Shown: one piece after another, positions 23,354-32,048 of the stretch
How positions within the stretch are numbered: position 1 is the first letter of the stretch
How the letters are laid out: every line of letters starts with the position of its first letter
Source: an uncultured bacterium
GTDB lineage: Bacteria > Bacillota > Clostridia > Lachnospirales > Lachnospiraceae
Reading direction: 5' to 3'
Assembly (NCBI GenBank): GCA_947175015.1
Contig: CAMWLE010000022.1
Coordinates: 1-43,207, forward strand
Length of the DNA stretch: 43,207 nucleotides
The notes under the pieces: model-generated
The model's input: the letters and a program-made list of their open reading frames with translations, nothing else
What the model was told of the DNA's origin: nothing
Databases searched by the model: none
Made by a program: the position numbers and the translations under genes

Positions 23354-24658
23354 ATGAGAATGTATGATATTATTATGAAAAAGAGAAACGGAGGAGAACT
23401 TTCGCAGGAAGAAATCCAATTTTTTGTAGAGGGCTATACAAATGGAAAAATTCCTGATTATCAAGTATCTGCTCTGATGATGGCAATTTATTTTCAGAAA
23501 ATGACAGAGCAGGAGACATTGTCGCTTACCATGGCTATGGCGGACAGCGGAGAGAAACTGAATCTGTCAGCGATCCATGGCGTTAAAGTGGATAAGCACA
23601 GTACAGGCGGCGTGGGAGACAAAACCTCTCTTGCACTGACTCCCATGGTGGCGGCCTGCGGTATTCCTGTGGCGAAAATGAGCGGACGCGGCCTGGGGCA
23701 TACAGGTGGCACAATTGATAAATTGGAAAGTTTTCCAGGATTTACCACCGCACTCACGACGGAGCAATTTATTAATAATGTAAATCGCATTGGCATTGCC
23801 ATAATGGGGCAGACCGCGGATTTGGCGCCTGCGGATAAGAAGCTTTACGCACTTCGGGATGTGACTGCCACGGTGGATAATCTGTCGTTGATCGCCAGCT
23901 CCATTATGAGTAAAAAGCTGGCTGCCGGGGCGGATGCCATTGTGCTGGATGTGAAGACAGGCAGCGGGGCTTTTATGAAGCAGGAGCAGGATGCCAGGGC
24001 ATTGGCGGAGGAAATGGTGAAGATTGGTAAGAATGCAGGGCGTAAAACCATTGCGGTTATCTCGGATATGGACCAACCGCTGGGATATGCCGTGGGAAAT
24101 GCACTGGAGGTAAAAGAGGCGATTGACACACTGCAAGGCAATGGCCCTGCAGATTTCCTGGAGTTGTGTCTGACATTGGGAAGTCAGATGCTCATAGTTG
24201 GTGGGAAAGCAGCGGATTGCAAAGAGGCAGAAGAAAAGCTGAAGGGCGTGATTGCGGATGGCAGTGCGTTAAAGAAGCTGGCGGAATTTGTAGCAGCACA
24301 GGGTGGAGACAGTAACGTGGTATATCAGCCGGAACTGCTTCCGAAAGCGAGAATTGTTCTGCCTGTGGAAGCGGATAGGAGTGGGTATATCAGCCATATT
24401 GTCTGTGATGAGGTGGGGATTTGTTCCCTGATGTTAGGCGGCGGCAGGGAGACAAAGGATAGTGTGATTGACCTGTCAGTGGGGATAGTGTTGTGCAGGA
24501 AGGTTGGAGATTTTGTCAAGGCCGGGGAACCCCTTGCTTTCATCTATGCCAACGATGAAAAACGTGCGAAAGAGGCCGGGAAGCGTTATTTTGCAGCTTG
24601 TACCATAAGCGGGACGGCGCCGACAAAGACTCGGTTTATTAAGGACGTGATATGGTAA
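23354..24658 (+). CDS. pdp: Pyrimidine-nucleoside phosphorylase
   Basis: A 434-residue nucleoside phosphorylase that splits uridine and thymidine with phosphate to a base and (deoxy)ribose-1-phosphate. The glycine-rich phosphate site KHSTGGVGDKTSL and the family signature SGRGLGHTGGTIDKLESFPG are intact, as is the KTGSGAFM segment. Length matches the family. AGGAGG at 23339-23344 supports ATG 23354; the frame's extension upstream is not needed. It lies just downstream of the GH18 fragment. Its native promoter may have been upstream of that gene, so it may now depend on the prophage-end promoter at 22775-22804. Confidence 0.95.
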   Translation: MRMYDIIMKKRNGGELSQEEIQFFVEGYTNGKIPDYQVSALMMAIYFQKMTEQETLSLTMAMADSGEKLNLSAIHGVKVDKHSTGGVGDKTSLALTPMVAACGIPVAKMSGRGLGHTGGTIDKLESFPGFTTALTTEQFINNVNRIGIAIMGQTADLAPADKKLYALRDVTATVDNLSLIASSIMSKKLAAGADAIVLDVKTGSGAFMKQEQDARALAEEMVKIGKNAGRKTIAVISDMDQPLGYAVGNALEVKEAIDTLQGNGPADFLELCLTLGSQMLIVGGKAADCKEAEEKLKGVIADGSALKKLAEFVAAQGGDSNVVYQPELLPKARIVLPVEADRSGYISHIVCDEVGICSLMLGGGRETKDSVIDLSVGIVLCRKVGDFVKAGEPLAFIYANDEKRAKEAGKRYFAACTISGTAPTKTRFIKDVIW

Positions 24659-24813
24659 AATATCCCTATGAAAGCCAGTATCATCCTCATTAAAAGTAAT
24701 CTATATATTGCATTTTATAGTGAAGCGTATGGATATTATTTTAGGAAGGAAGTGAATAAAATTTAAGTCTTTCATGGCGAATAGTTTCCGGTTTACACTA
24801 ATATAATTGGAAC

Positions 24814-25107
24814 ATGAAGAAAAATAATGACCGCAGCCAAAAAATTGAATCAAAGAAAGAATCCTTATTGGAATCTCTGAAACTTCCCAAGGACATTTGC
24901 ATGGGAGCATTAAAAGTGACGCTCACCGGCAATCGTGAGGCTTGGATTGAGAATTATCGGGGAATTCTGGAATACACGGAGAGCCTGATACTGCTTCAGG
25001 GCAAGACTTGCCAAGTCTCGTTTGAAGGGACCAGGCTTTCCATTGATTATTATACCAATGAGGATATGAAGATAAGCGGCTGTATTAGCTGTATCAAGTA
25101 TATTTGA
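24814..25107 (+). CDS. yqfC: YqfC sporulation protein
   Basis: A 97-residue member of the YabP/YqfC family. LKLPKDICMGALKVTLTGNR followed by WIENYRGILEYTESLI matches the family core. It directly precedes yqfD, as in other endospore formers, where the pair is made in the mother cell under sigma-E. The ribosome binding site (TTGGAAC) is weak and a TATAAT-like box lies just before the ATG. I could not find a convincing sigma-E promoter by eye. Confidence 0.9.
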   Translation: MKKNNDRSQKIESKKESLLESLKLPKDICMGALKVTLTGNREAWIENYRGILEYTESLILLQGKTCQVSFEGTRLSIDYYTNEDMKISGCISCIKYI

Positions 25108-25122
25108 CCGGGGAGTTAGGCC

Positions 25123-26364
25123 ATGATTGAATTGTTGAAATATATGAGAGGGTATCTGCGTATCCGTGTGAGTGGTTTTTCTCCGGAGCGTTTTATGAAT
25201 CTATGCAGCAACAAAGGAATATTGCTGTGGGATATTGTCCGTGAAGGCGATGTATACTTTATGTGTATCAATTTAAGAGGGTTTTGGGAGCTTCAGCCGA
25301 TTGTGAAGAAGACGGGGACAAGGGTAGCAGTATTGGAACGGTATGGGCTTCCTTTTTTTCTGCCTAAAATGCTGAAACGGAAGGTGTTTGTGGCAGGCCT
25401 GGTGCTGACCATTGCTTTTTGGATTTTTTCTTCTTTTTATATCTGGGATATAGAACTTGCTGGAAATTACCAGATTACAGAAGATGTGTTTGAAAGCTTT
25501 CTAAAGGAACAACAGGTTCGTGTGGGAATGCGCAAAGATGATTTGGATATTGAGTCTCTGGAAAAAGAAATCCGCAGATATTTTTCACAGATTACCTGGG
25601 CTTCCGCGAAAATCACAGGAACAAAGCTGCAGATAGATATTAAGGAGAATGATGCGCCCATCATCATTGAACAGCCGAATACTGCAGAAGGGTTGGATCT
25701 GGTATCGGAATATGATGGAACGATTGTTGCAATGATTGTGCGCAGCGGTGTGCCAAAAGTGGCCATTGGTGATACGGTGGAACAAGGGGCGCTTCTGGTA
25801 GAGGGCAAGGTACCCATTTATAATGAAGATGCCACAGTGAGGGAATATCATTATGTGAATGCGGATGCCGATATTATTCTGGAACATATAACAAATGTTA
25901 CAATTAGTTTGCCTTTTGACCATGTGGAAAAGGAATATACGGGCAGGGAAGAGAAAAGCTATTATTTGAAATTAGGGGGGCAATCCTATAAGCTGCCTCA
26001 GGAAAGACCGTTTCAGGTGTATGATAGTTTGATACGGGAAACAAGACCTATTGCACTGGAAAAACTTTCCATTCCTGTATTTTGGGGAGAAATCACTCAT
26101 CGGGAATACCAGAATGTGGAATATCAATATACTTTGGAGGAAGCCAAAGAAATTCTTAATCAAAAATTAATGGATTTTATTGCAAGTTTAGAGGAAAAAG
26201 GGGTACAAATTATTGAAAAAAATGTTAAAATAGAGAAGAGCGATACTGAATGGGTGGTCAGCGGAGAATTTTTGGTAAGGGAACCCGTAGGTATCAATGC
26301 GGAAACCGAGAGACTGGAAGAAGCGCCAGAGAATAACATTGGAGAAGAAAATATATATGAGTGA
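25123..26364 (+). CDS. yqfD: Sporulation protein YqfD
   Basis: A 413-residue membrane protein. The N-terminal ~80 residues (LLKYMRGYLRIRVSGFSPER, then LCSNKGILLWD) are the conserved cytoplasmic domain. One transmembrane segment at about 88-107 (VFVAGLVLTIAFWIFSSFYI) is followed by a POTRA-like domain starting at IWDIELAGN and a long extracytoplasmic region. It is required for normal spore formation in Bacillus, with an unknown biochemical role. It follows yqfC by 15 nt, and its stop lies inside the start of phoH. Confidence 0.93.
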   Translation: MIELLKYMRGYLRIRVSGFSPERFMNLCSNKGILLWDIVREGDVYFMCINLRGFWELQPIVKKTGTRVAVLERYGLPFFLPKMLKRKVFVAGLVLTIAFWIFSSFYIWDIELAGNYQITEDVFESFLKEQQVRVGMRKDDLDIESLEKEIRRYFSQITWASAKITGTKLQIDIKENDAPIIIEQPNTAEGLDLVSEYDGTIVAMIVRSGVPKVAIGDTVEQGALLVEGKVPIYNEDATVREYHYVNADADIILEHITNVTISLPFDHVEKEYTGREEKSYYLKLGGQSYKLPQERPFQVYDSLIRETRPIALEKLSIPVFWGEITHREYQNVEYQYTLEEAKEILNQKLMDFIASLEEKGVQIIEKNVKIEKSDTEWVVSGEFLVREPVGINAETERLEEAPENNIGEENIYE

Positions 26365-27460
26365 TTTTTCGTTGAGAATTGATATGCCGGCTGAGGATAT
26401 GCAGAAAATATTTGGTATGCGGGATGCCTATGTGAAAAAGCTGGAGAGGGATTTCGGTGTAGTGGTGGTGGACCGCAACGGGGGCATTACCATTACAGGA
26501 AAAGAAGATATGGTAAGGAAAGCGGAAGGTGTTTTGCGGCAGCTTGCCATTCTCTCCGAGAGGGGAAACGAAATTGAGGAGCAAAGCGTGGATTACGCGA
26601 TTACAATGGAAATGGAAGATCAGGAAAATGTATTGACGGAAATAGATACCGATTGTATCTGTCATACGATAAACGGCAAGCCGGTAAAACCCAAAACATT
26701 GGGGCAGAAGGCTTATGTGGATGCTATTCGTAACAATATGATTGTGTTTGGATTAGGGCCTGCCGGAACAGGTAAGACGTACCTGGCTATGGCGATGGCT
26801 ATTACCGCTTTTAAAAATGATGAGGTGGGTAGGATTATTTTGACCAGACCTGCTATTGAGGCAGGGGAAAAGCTGGGATTTCTGCCCGGTGATTTGCAGA
26901 GCAAGGTGGACCCGTATTTGCGTCCTTTGTATGATGCACTTTATCAGATTATGGGTGCGGAAAGTTACACCAAAAATATGGAAAACGGATTGATTGAGGT
27001 GGCGCCTTTAGCATATATGAGAGGGCGTACTTTGGACAATGCTTACATTATTTTGGATGAAGCGCAGAATACCACACCGGCGCAGATGAAGATGTTTTTG
27101 ACACGTATCGGTTTTGGGTCTAAGGTCGTGGTGACAGGAGACAGTTCTCAGAAGGATCTGCCTGTGGATATGAAGTCGGGATTGGATGTGGCTGCCAAAG
27201 TTTTGAATGGCATTGAAGATATTGCCTTCTGTCATTTAACCAGCAAGGATGTGGTGCGTCATCCGCTGGTGCAGAGGATTGTCAAGGCTTATGAAGAGTA
27301 TGAGGAAATGGAACAAGGGCATTCCATGGAAGGAAGGCATTCCATGGAAGGAGGGCATTCCAGAGATGATAAAATCGGCATAGACAAAAAACGTTATGCA
27401 GATAGGGGTAAGGGCAGAAGCCGGGAAGTGGACAAGCGTAACTATAAGGGCAGAAGGTAA
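26357..27460 (+). CDS. phoH: PhoH-family ATPase
   Basis: A 367-residue PhoH-like P-loop protein. An N-terminal KH-like region (about 5-75, GGITITGKEDMVRKAEGVL) is followed by the ATPase with Walker A GPAGTGKT at 134-141 and Walker B IILDEAQN at 231-238. The start at ATG 26357 overlaps yqfD by 8 nt. PhoH is usually next to ybeY, suggesting a shared role in RNA metabolism or ribosome quality. Unusual is the C-terminal extension of about 45 residues after the conserved ATPase: it holds a repeated HSMEG(R/G) motif and a very basic end (RGKGRSREVDKRNYKGRR). The extension is probably disordered. Confidence 0.93.
   Translation: MSDFSLRIDMPAEDMQKIFGMRDAYVKKLERDFGVVVVDRNGGITITGKEDMVRKAEGVLRQLAILSERGNEIEEQSVDYAITMEMEDQENVLTEIDTDCICHTINGKPVKPKTLGQKAYVDAIRNNMIVFGLGPAGTGKTYLAMAMAITAFKNDEVGRIILTRPAIEAGEKLGFLPGDLQSKVDPYLRPLYDALYQIMGAESYTKNMENGLIEVAPLAYMRGRTLDNAYIILDEAQNTTPAQMKMFLTRIGFGSKVVVTGDSSQKDLPVDMKSGLDVAAKVLNGIEDIAFCHLTSKDVVRHPLVQRIVKAYEEYEEMEQGHSMEGRHSMEGGHSRDDKIGIDKKRYADRGKGRSREVDKRNYKGRR
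27317..27361 (+). repeat. 18-bp tandem repeat (2.5 copies) in phoH
   Basis: Near-identical 18-bp units starting at 27317, 27335 and 27353 (GGGCATTCCATGGAAGGA type) encode the hexapeptide HSMEG(R/G) in the C-terminal tail of PhoH. The unit keeps the frame, so copy-number change would not break the protein. Confidence 0.85.
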
Positions 27461-27504
27461 GAGTAAACAAGAAAAGTAAGAGAAAGTAAAAGGATAGCTC
27501 AGTT

Positions 27505-28005
27505 ATGACTTTTTGTGTGGAAAACGAGACGGATTGTGTATTCCCATTTTCATTGGAGGATATTGTAAAGCTTGTGGGCGAAGCGGTTCTGGAAGAGGAA
27601 AATTGTCCTTATGAGGTGCAGGTGAATGTGGTTGTGACAGACCATGTGGGAATTCGTGAACTGAACAGGGAGTTTCGGGGGATTGACAGAGAAACGGATG
27701 TGTTGTCATTTCCGAATCTGGAATTTTCCAAAGAAGGTGTCTTTGATATTGATGAGAATCAGGAGGCGGATTATTTTGATCCTGATACCGGTGAACTGCT
27801 TCTGGGGGACATTATGATATCTGCGGATAAAGTGATGGAGCAAGCTCAAAGTTATGGACATAGCATCAAGAGAGAGTTCGCATTTCTGGTGGCACATAGT
27901 ATGCTTCATTTGTGTGGATACGACCATATGGAGGAGGCAGAAGGCAGGGTTATGGAACACAAACAGGAAGAAATATTGTCAAGGTTGGATATTACAAGAG
28001 ATTAA
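27505..28005 (+). CDS. ybeY: Endoribonuclease YbeY (16S rRNA maturation)
   Basis: A 166-residue zinc-dependent RNase that matures 16S rRNA and supports ribosome quality control. The metal site HSMLHLCGYDH with His131, His135 and His141 is intact, and LNREFRGIDRETDVLSFP is the conserved core. Length is normal, and the ATG is preceded by AAAGGA. It follows phoH as in most Firmicutes. Here diacylglycerol kinase and era do not follow; a flippase gene does instead. Confidence 0.96.
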   Translation: MTFCVENETDCVFPFSLEDIVKLVGEAVLEEENCPYEVQVNVVVTDHVGIRELNREFRGIDRETDVLSFPNLEFSKEGVFDIDENQEADYFDPDTGELLLGDIMISADKVMEQAQSYGHSIKREFAFLVAHSMLHLCGYDHMEEAEGRVMEHKQEEILSRLDITRD

Positions 28006-28018
28006 TTGAGGGATACGA

Positions 28019-29620
28019 ATGAATCGTGCAGAGATAAAAATGCGGCAGGTGCGGGAGATTTCCAATATACTGGCGCTGATTACAGTACTGTTGTTTGGCC
28101 GGCTGATCGGAGATAATGGTGTCACTTATGTGATAGTGGCAATGGAAGTTTGCGGTTTCATATGGAGTGTTGTAGGGGGAAACTTATCAGATACGTTGGG
28201 GAAGCTGCTTCGCGGCAGGAAAAATAAGGGACAATATAAAAATGTAGTACAAATGCGCAGGGGCGCTATGATTTTTCATCTGATATTAGGGGTGGCAGGC
28301 AGTGTTATTTTATTTTTGCTTGCAGAAACAATTGCCGGGAGAATTTTTAAAGTGCAATATAGTACATTAATCATTAAAGTTCTTTCGCCAATGGTACTGC
28401 TGAGGTCCGCTTCTTCAGTGTTGTTGGGGTACTTTCAGGGAGAAGGTTCAGAGTTTCCTACAATGGTTTCGGGTATCGTTCGTCAAATTTTCATCTTGGG
28501 ATTTGGCATTTTATTTTCACAGCTATGTGGTGGTTATGGAGAAAAAGTCAGTACACTGCTGATGCAGAATAATTACACGGCTATGTATGGAGGTGTGGGA
28601 TTTGCTATTGCAGTGAATATAACAGAGCTTTTAATTATTCTTTTCTTGATAATCATTTATAGGGGGATGTGTAAGTCTGACAGAAAAAACAAACCGGATG
28701 TTGCATATTCTGCCAATGGAATATTTGATAGTATCAGATCTTTGGTGATTGGCAGATGGCCCCAAAGCGTTATGGGAATTCTGGTACTTTTGCCCATATT
28801 GTTGGGGATTTTATTCATTGATAAGTCTGTTTCAGAAGAGACCGGCATCTTGGAATATGGCGTATTTGCAGGAAAATATCTTGTGATCTGTGGGATCGTG
28901 GCTGCATTGTTATCTCTTATAACATTACCGGTGATTGCCAGAATTTATACGAGTGTCAGAAGAGAAGAACGTAAGTATGTAAAAACGGTTTTTCAGAGCG
29001 GAGTACATATCTGTGTGGTACATGGGATTTTTGCAGCAGTCGTGGTGGCAGTTATGGGAAAACAGTTTGGAGAACTTTTTTGCCCGGAAAATGCGGAGCT
29101 GATGCAGAAGATGCTGTTGGGGGGGGCTTCTGTTATTGTTTTTTTGTCGCTGGCATTGTATTTTGGCCGGATTCTTCAGACTGGAGGTAAGAAAGTTCTG
29201 TTACTTGGAACAGTGGGAATTGCAGACGTGGTCTTTGTGATTTTTGCCTTGATTCTATCAGGGGTAGGGAAAGCAGGTATTTTGTCATTGGTGTATGGAG
29301 GCATGATAAGCTTATTTGTATTATGTGTTTTGTTGGGGATGCTGTCTTATGCACAGATGCGGACGCGTATAGATTGGCTTAATATTTTGATCGTGCCATT
29401 GGGGGCGGGAAGTGCGGCCGGATTGACAAGTGCGTTGTTGGGAAGGCTGATGTCGCCTCATTTGAATGCGTTGCTGACTTTAGTTCTGGCTTGTGTGGCT
29501 GCGGGTGCAGTCTATTGGGTTCTTTTGCTGGTACTTAGAAATTTCAAAGAACAGGAATTAGATTTGATTGTGGGTGGGCGTTTGTTTAGAACAATAGGGG
29601 AAATGCTGCATGTGTATTGA
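28019..29620 (+). CDS. MOP-superfamily flippase (SpoVB/MurJ-like)
   Basis: A 533-residue integral membrane protein with about 13-14 hydrophobic segments. The sequence LGYFQGEGSEFPTMVSGIVR is the GYFQG..(P)T..S signature of SpoVB/PST-type members of the MOP flippase superfamily. Such proteins flip lipid-linked glycan precursors such as lipid II, or export polysaccharide units. The sporulation-gene context favours a SpoVB- or MurJ-like role, but substrate cannot be read from the sequence. The N-terminal region (RQVREISNILALITVLLFG) looks complete. The ribosome binding site is weak (TTGAGGG). Confidence 0.8.
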   Translation: MNRAEIKMRQVREISNILALITVLLFGRLIGDNGVTYVIVAMEVCGFIWSVVGGNLSDTLGKLLRGRKNKGQYKNVVQMRRGAMIFHLILGVAGSVILFLLAETIAGRIFKVQYSTLIIKVLSPMVLLRSASSVLLGYFQGEGSEFPTMVSGIVRQIFILGFGILFSQLCGGYGEKVSTLLMQNNYTAMYGGVGFAIAVNITELLIILFLIIIYRGMCKSDRKNKPDVAYSANGIFDSIRSLVIGRWPQSVMGILVLLPILLGILFIDKSVSEETGILEYGVFAGKYLVICGIVAALLSLITLPVIARIYTSVRREERKYVKTVFQSGVHICVVHGIFAAVVVAVMGKQFGELFCPENAELMQKMLLGGASVIVFLSLALYFGRILQTGGKKVLLLGTVGIADVVFVIFALILSGVGKAGILSLVYGGMISLFVLCVLLGMLSYAQMRTRIDWLNILIVPLGAGSAAGLTSALLGRLMSPHLNALLTLVLACVAAGAVYWVLLLVLRNFKEQELDLIVGGRLFRTIGEMLHVY

Positions 29621-29826
29621 GATCAGGAAATGAAGAGATTGTTTGTACCACTGCAAGAGGCACTGTTGCCGTTGGCGGCTTGTTGGAGGTGTGATTGACG
29701 AAAAAGTGAATATGCTGGAAAGAAGAATATCATAAAAGAAGAAAATTCCTGTGAATAAATAAGCAAAAAAAGCTGATACTTATTAATGCCTAAGTGTGTG
29801 TTGATGATAGGAAAGGCATGGTTATT

Positions 29827-30522
29827 ATGAAAATACTAAAAGGTGTCAGCTTATTTTTGATATATCCCTTGTTTATGCTAGGGGTTGGTTTTTATACAGG
29901 TGTCAAGGCTTCTCATTTCTTTTATCCTGGAGAGCCGAATCCGGTAGAAATGAATTATGAGTCTGCGGATGATGTGTCCATAGAACAACAGCTTTTGGAC
30001 CCAATGCCGGTAACAGATGATTTCTTGGATTATGATATGGCAGCGGCGGAGGATTCGCAGGAAGTGGCAGTTACGGCAGCGACGCTCTGTGTGGATACAA
30101 ATTATGTATTAGAGGAAGCTGACATTCTGAACCACACCGTGGTGGAAACTTCCACGCGTCTGCCAGACAGATATATAGGTATGGACAGGGAACAGTTTCT
30201 TCAGGCGATGAAAACTTATGAAAGCTCCCCGCCGTTATCTGAACAGGAGAGAGGGTTTGTGAGTTTGGAAGTGATCTCATTTTCCAGAGAGCGTGTGGTG
30301 GTTCGTAAAAATTACAGATTTGTACAGCCAAGCAGCAGTTTTTATCTTGCAGTTTATAACAATGAAGTAATAGTCTATCTGGAAGACAAGGAGACGGTGT
30401 ATATTGAGACACATATTCAGTTGGACTCCCTGCCTGAGCAGCTTCAGGAGCAGATCATAGAGATGATGTGGATCGAGAATGAAGAGAAACTATATAGTTT
30501 CCTTGAGAATTATTCCAGTTGA
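29827..30522 (+). CDS. BofC-like membrane-anchored protein
   Basis: A 231-residue protein with an N-terminal transmembrane anchor or uncleaved signal (LKGVSLFLIYPLFMLGVGFY) and an extracytoplasmic remainder. Residues from about 140 on (FYLAVYNNEVIVYLEDKETV, then LPEQLQEQIIEM and LYSFLENYSS) resemble the BofC C-terminal domain, which controls forespore-to-mother-cell signalling in Bacillus. The middle section is acidic and unrelated to known domains. The AAAGG site favours ATG 29827 over ATG 29818, which is too close. Identification as BofC-like is moderate; it may be an uncharacterised Lachnospiraceae protein. Confidence 0.6.
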   Translation: MKILKGVSLFLIYPLFMLGVGFYTGVKASHFFYPGEPNPVEMNYESADDVSIEQQLLDPMPVTDDFLDYDMAAAEDSQEVAVTAATLCVDTNYVLEEADILNHTVVETSTRLPDRYIGMDREQFLQAMKTYESSPPLSEQERGFVSLEVISFSRERVVVRKNYRFVQPSSSFYLAVYNNEVIVYLEDKETVYIETHIQLDSLPEQLQEQIIEMMWIENEEKLYSFLENYSS

Positions 30523-30529
30523 AGTGGAG

Positions 30530-30641
30530 GCATTTGTAGCTTGTAATATCGCAAATGCAGCGATTTCGCGCACGACCGTCTCAGGTTTTTCACGCATAAA
30601 GCGCGTGAAAACGCCTCGCGATGGCGAAGCCGTGAAAAGTA
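30530..30641. repeat. Palindrome-rich intergenic island
   Basis: A GC-richer stretch with nested inverted repeats: GCATTTG at 30530-30536 with CAAATGC at 30552-30558; TTTTCACGC at 30587-30595 with GCGTGAAAA at 30603-30611; and a second GTGAAAA at 30632-30638 that could pair with the same TTTTCAC. There is no T-tract. It could be a dispersed repeat element or a regulatory leader. The 76-codon frame across it is not convincing as a gene. Confidence 0.5.
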
Positions 30642-30683
30642 ACGTTTATCCTGCTATTTGTATAGAAGAATCATGCGAAAGGG

Positions 30684-30712
30684 TTGACAGTTGTTCTGTT
30701 TCAGAGTAGAAT
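30684..30712 (+). promoter_or_regulatory. Sigma-A promoter of the transsulfuration gene
   Basis: TTGACA (30684-30689), exactly 17 nt, then TAGAAT (30707-30712). The leader to ATG 30794 is about 75 nt, too short for a typical SAM riboswitch, and I see no T-box features. Confidence 0.85.
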
Positions 30713-30793
30713 AAACCGCAAGGATGTTATAAAATAGAAGCTTTGTGACGTAAATTTCTGTCAAAACTTTCAAACCAAAACGGAGGATGAAAG

Positions 30794-31924
30794 ATGATTA
30801 ACGATTGCTATTATGATTCTTATGATAAAAAAGAGAATCTGCATTTTGATTCTAAAGTAGTACATGGAGCGTTGGGATGTGATCCGATTACAGGGGCAGT
30901 CAGTTTCCCGATTTTTCAGACGTCCACTTTCAGACATCGTACATTTGATGTCTCCACCGGTTATAATTATTCAAGACTTCAGAATCCCACCAGGCAGGAG
31001 TTAGAGCGAACCATGGCGATCCTGGAAGAAGGAACGGAGGCATTTGCCTTTTCCAGCGGACAGGCTGCCAATATGTGTGTCTTCGGACTTTTGAAAAAGG
31101 GAGATCATGTGATTCTTTCGGATGATATTTATGGCGGTACTTTCCGTATTTGCCAGGATATTTTCAGCGGACTGGACTGTGAATTTACTTACATGGATAT
31201 GGCGAACCTGGAACAGGTGGAAGCCGCTATCCGCCCCTCTACGAAAATGCTGTTTGTAGAGACACCTACCAACCCCATGATGAAAGTTGCTGATATTTCC
31301 GCTTTGGCGGAGATTGCTCACAGGCATAATCTGCTTCTGGTGGTGGATAATACGTTTTTGACTCCCTATTTCCAGAAACCCATAACACAGGGGGCGGATA
31401 TTGTGGTGCATAGTGGAACGAAGTATTTATGCGGTCATAATGATGTGATCGCAGGAATTGTGGTGGTGACAAACCAGGAGTTGGCAGATCATTTCCGGCT
31501 GCAGATGAAGTCACGGGGCAATGGATTAACGCCCTTTGAGTCCTGGTTGATATTGCGGGGATTGAAGACGCTTTCTCTCAGAATGGAACGCCATGATCAG
31601 AATGCCAAGAAGGTTGTGGAATGGCTGCGTACACATCCGAAGGTGAAAAAGCTGAATTATGCCGGTCTTGGCGGAATGATTTCATTTGAAACGGATAGTG
31701 CAGAGACAGTGAAGCATTTATTGTCGGATGTTAAGATGATATTATTCGCGGAAAGCCTGGGTGGTACGGAGACATTGATAACCTTTCCGCTGACCCAAAC
31801 CCATGAGTCTACGCCGCCTAAAGTGCGTGAAGCGCTTGGCATCAATGAACGTTTTGTGCGGATCTCCATTGGAATCGAAGATCCGGATGATATTATCGCA
31901 GACTTGGAACAGGCTATGGGATGA
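30794..31924 (+). CDS. Cystathionine gamma-synthase/lyase-family PLP enzyme
   Basis: A 376-residue transsulfuration enzyme. YSRLQNPTRQELE and SSGQAANM bind the PLP phosphate, VDNTF holds the cofactor Asp185, and HSGTKYLCGHND carries the Schiff-base Lys210. The C-terminus has the SLGGTETLITFPLTQTH segment. These motifs fit MetB (O-succinyl/acetylhomoserine to cystathionine) as well as gamma-lyases, and sequence alone does not separate them. GGAGG precedes ATG 30794. It has its own promoter and is transcribed alone or together with dapF-murE. It may supply methionine or cysteine pools. Confidence 0.9.
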   Translation: MINDCYYDSYDKKENLHFDSKVVHGALGCDPITGAVSFPIFQTSTFRHRTFDVSTGYNYSRLQNPTRQELERTMAILEEGTEAFAFSSGQAANMCVFGLLKKGDHVILSDDIYGGTFRICQDIFSGLDCEFTYMDMANLEQVEAAIRPSTKMLFVETPTNPMMKVADISALAEIAHRHNLLLVVDNTFLTPYFQKPITQGADIVVHSGTKYLCGHNDVIAGIVVVTNQELADHFRLQMKSRGNGLTPFESWLILRGLKTLSLRMERHDQNAKKVVEWLRTHPKVKKLNYAGLGGMISFETDSAETVKHLLSDVKMILFAESLGGTETLITFPLTQTHESTPPKVREALGINERFVRISIGIEDPDDIIADLEQAMG

Positions 31925-31965
31925 ATCCCTGTATTAATGATATGGACATGGGCTAATGAGGAAGA

Positions 31966-31981
31966 TACCAGATATCTGGTA
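31966..31981. promoter_or_regulatory. 16-bp perfect palindrome TACCAGATATCTGGTA
   Basis: A perfectly self-complementary 16-mer in the 124-bp gap between the transsulfuration gene and dapF. A half-site CTGGTA recurs about 14 bp downstream. It could bind a dimeric repressor controlling dapF-murE. No -35/-10 pair is obvious next to it. Confidence 0.4.
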
Positions 31982-32048
31982 GCGTGACCTGACTGGTATG
32001 GTATTGAGCAGATGTGGAACTATAAATAGGAGGCAAAGTAAGTTTGCT

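Noticed and set aside
29630..29698. 22-codon frame between the flippase and the BofC-like gene
   Set aside because: Too short, with poor spacing to any ribosome binding site and no recognisable feature; the rest of this 206-bp gap also shows nothing clear.
30479..30709. 76-residue frame over the palindromic island
   Set aside because: It overlaps the end of the BofC-like gene and the promoter of the next gene, lacks a ribosome binding site, and consists largely of inverted-repeat sequence.
30713..30793. SAM riboswitch or T-box in the leader of the transsulfuration gene
   Set aside because: The leader after the promoter is only about 75 nt and shows no conserved SAM or T-box elements and no terminator hairpin.
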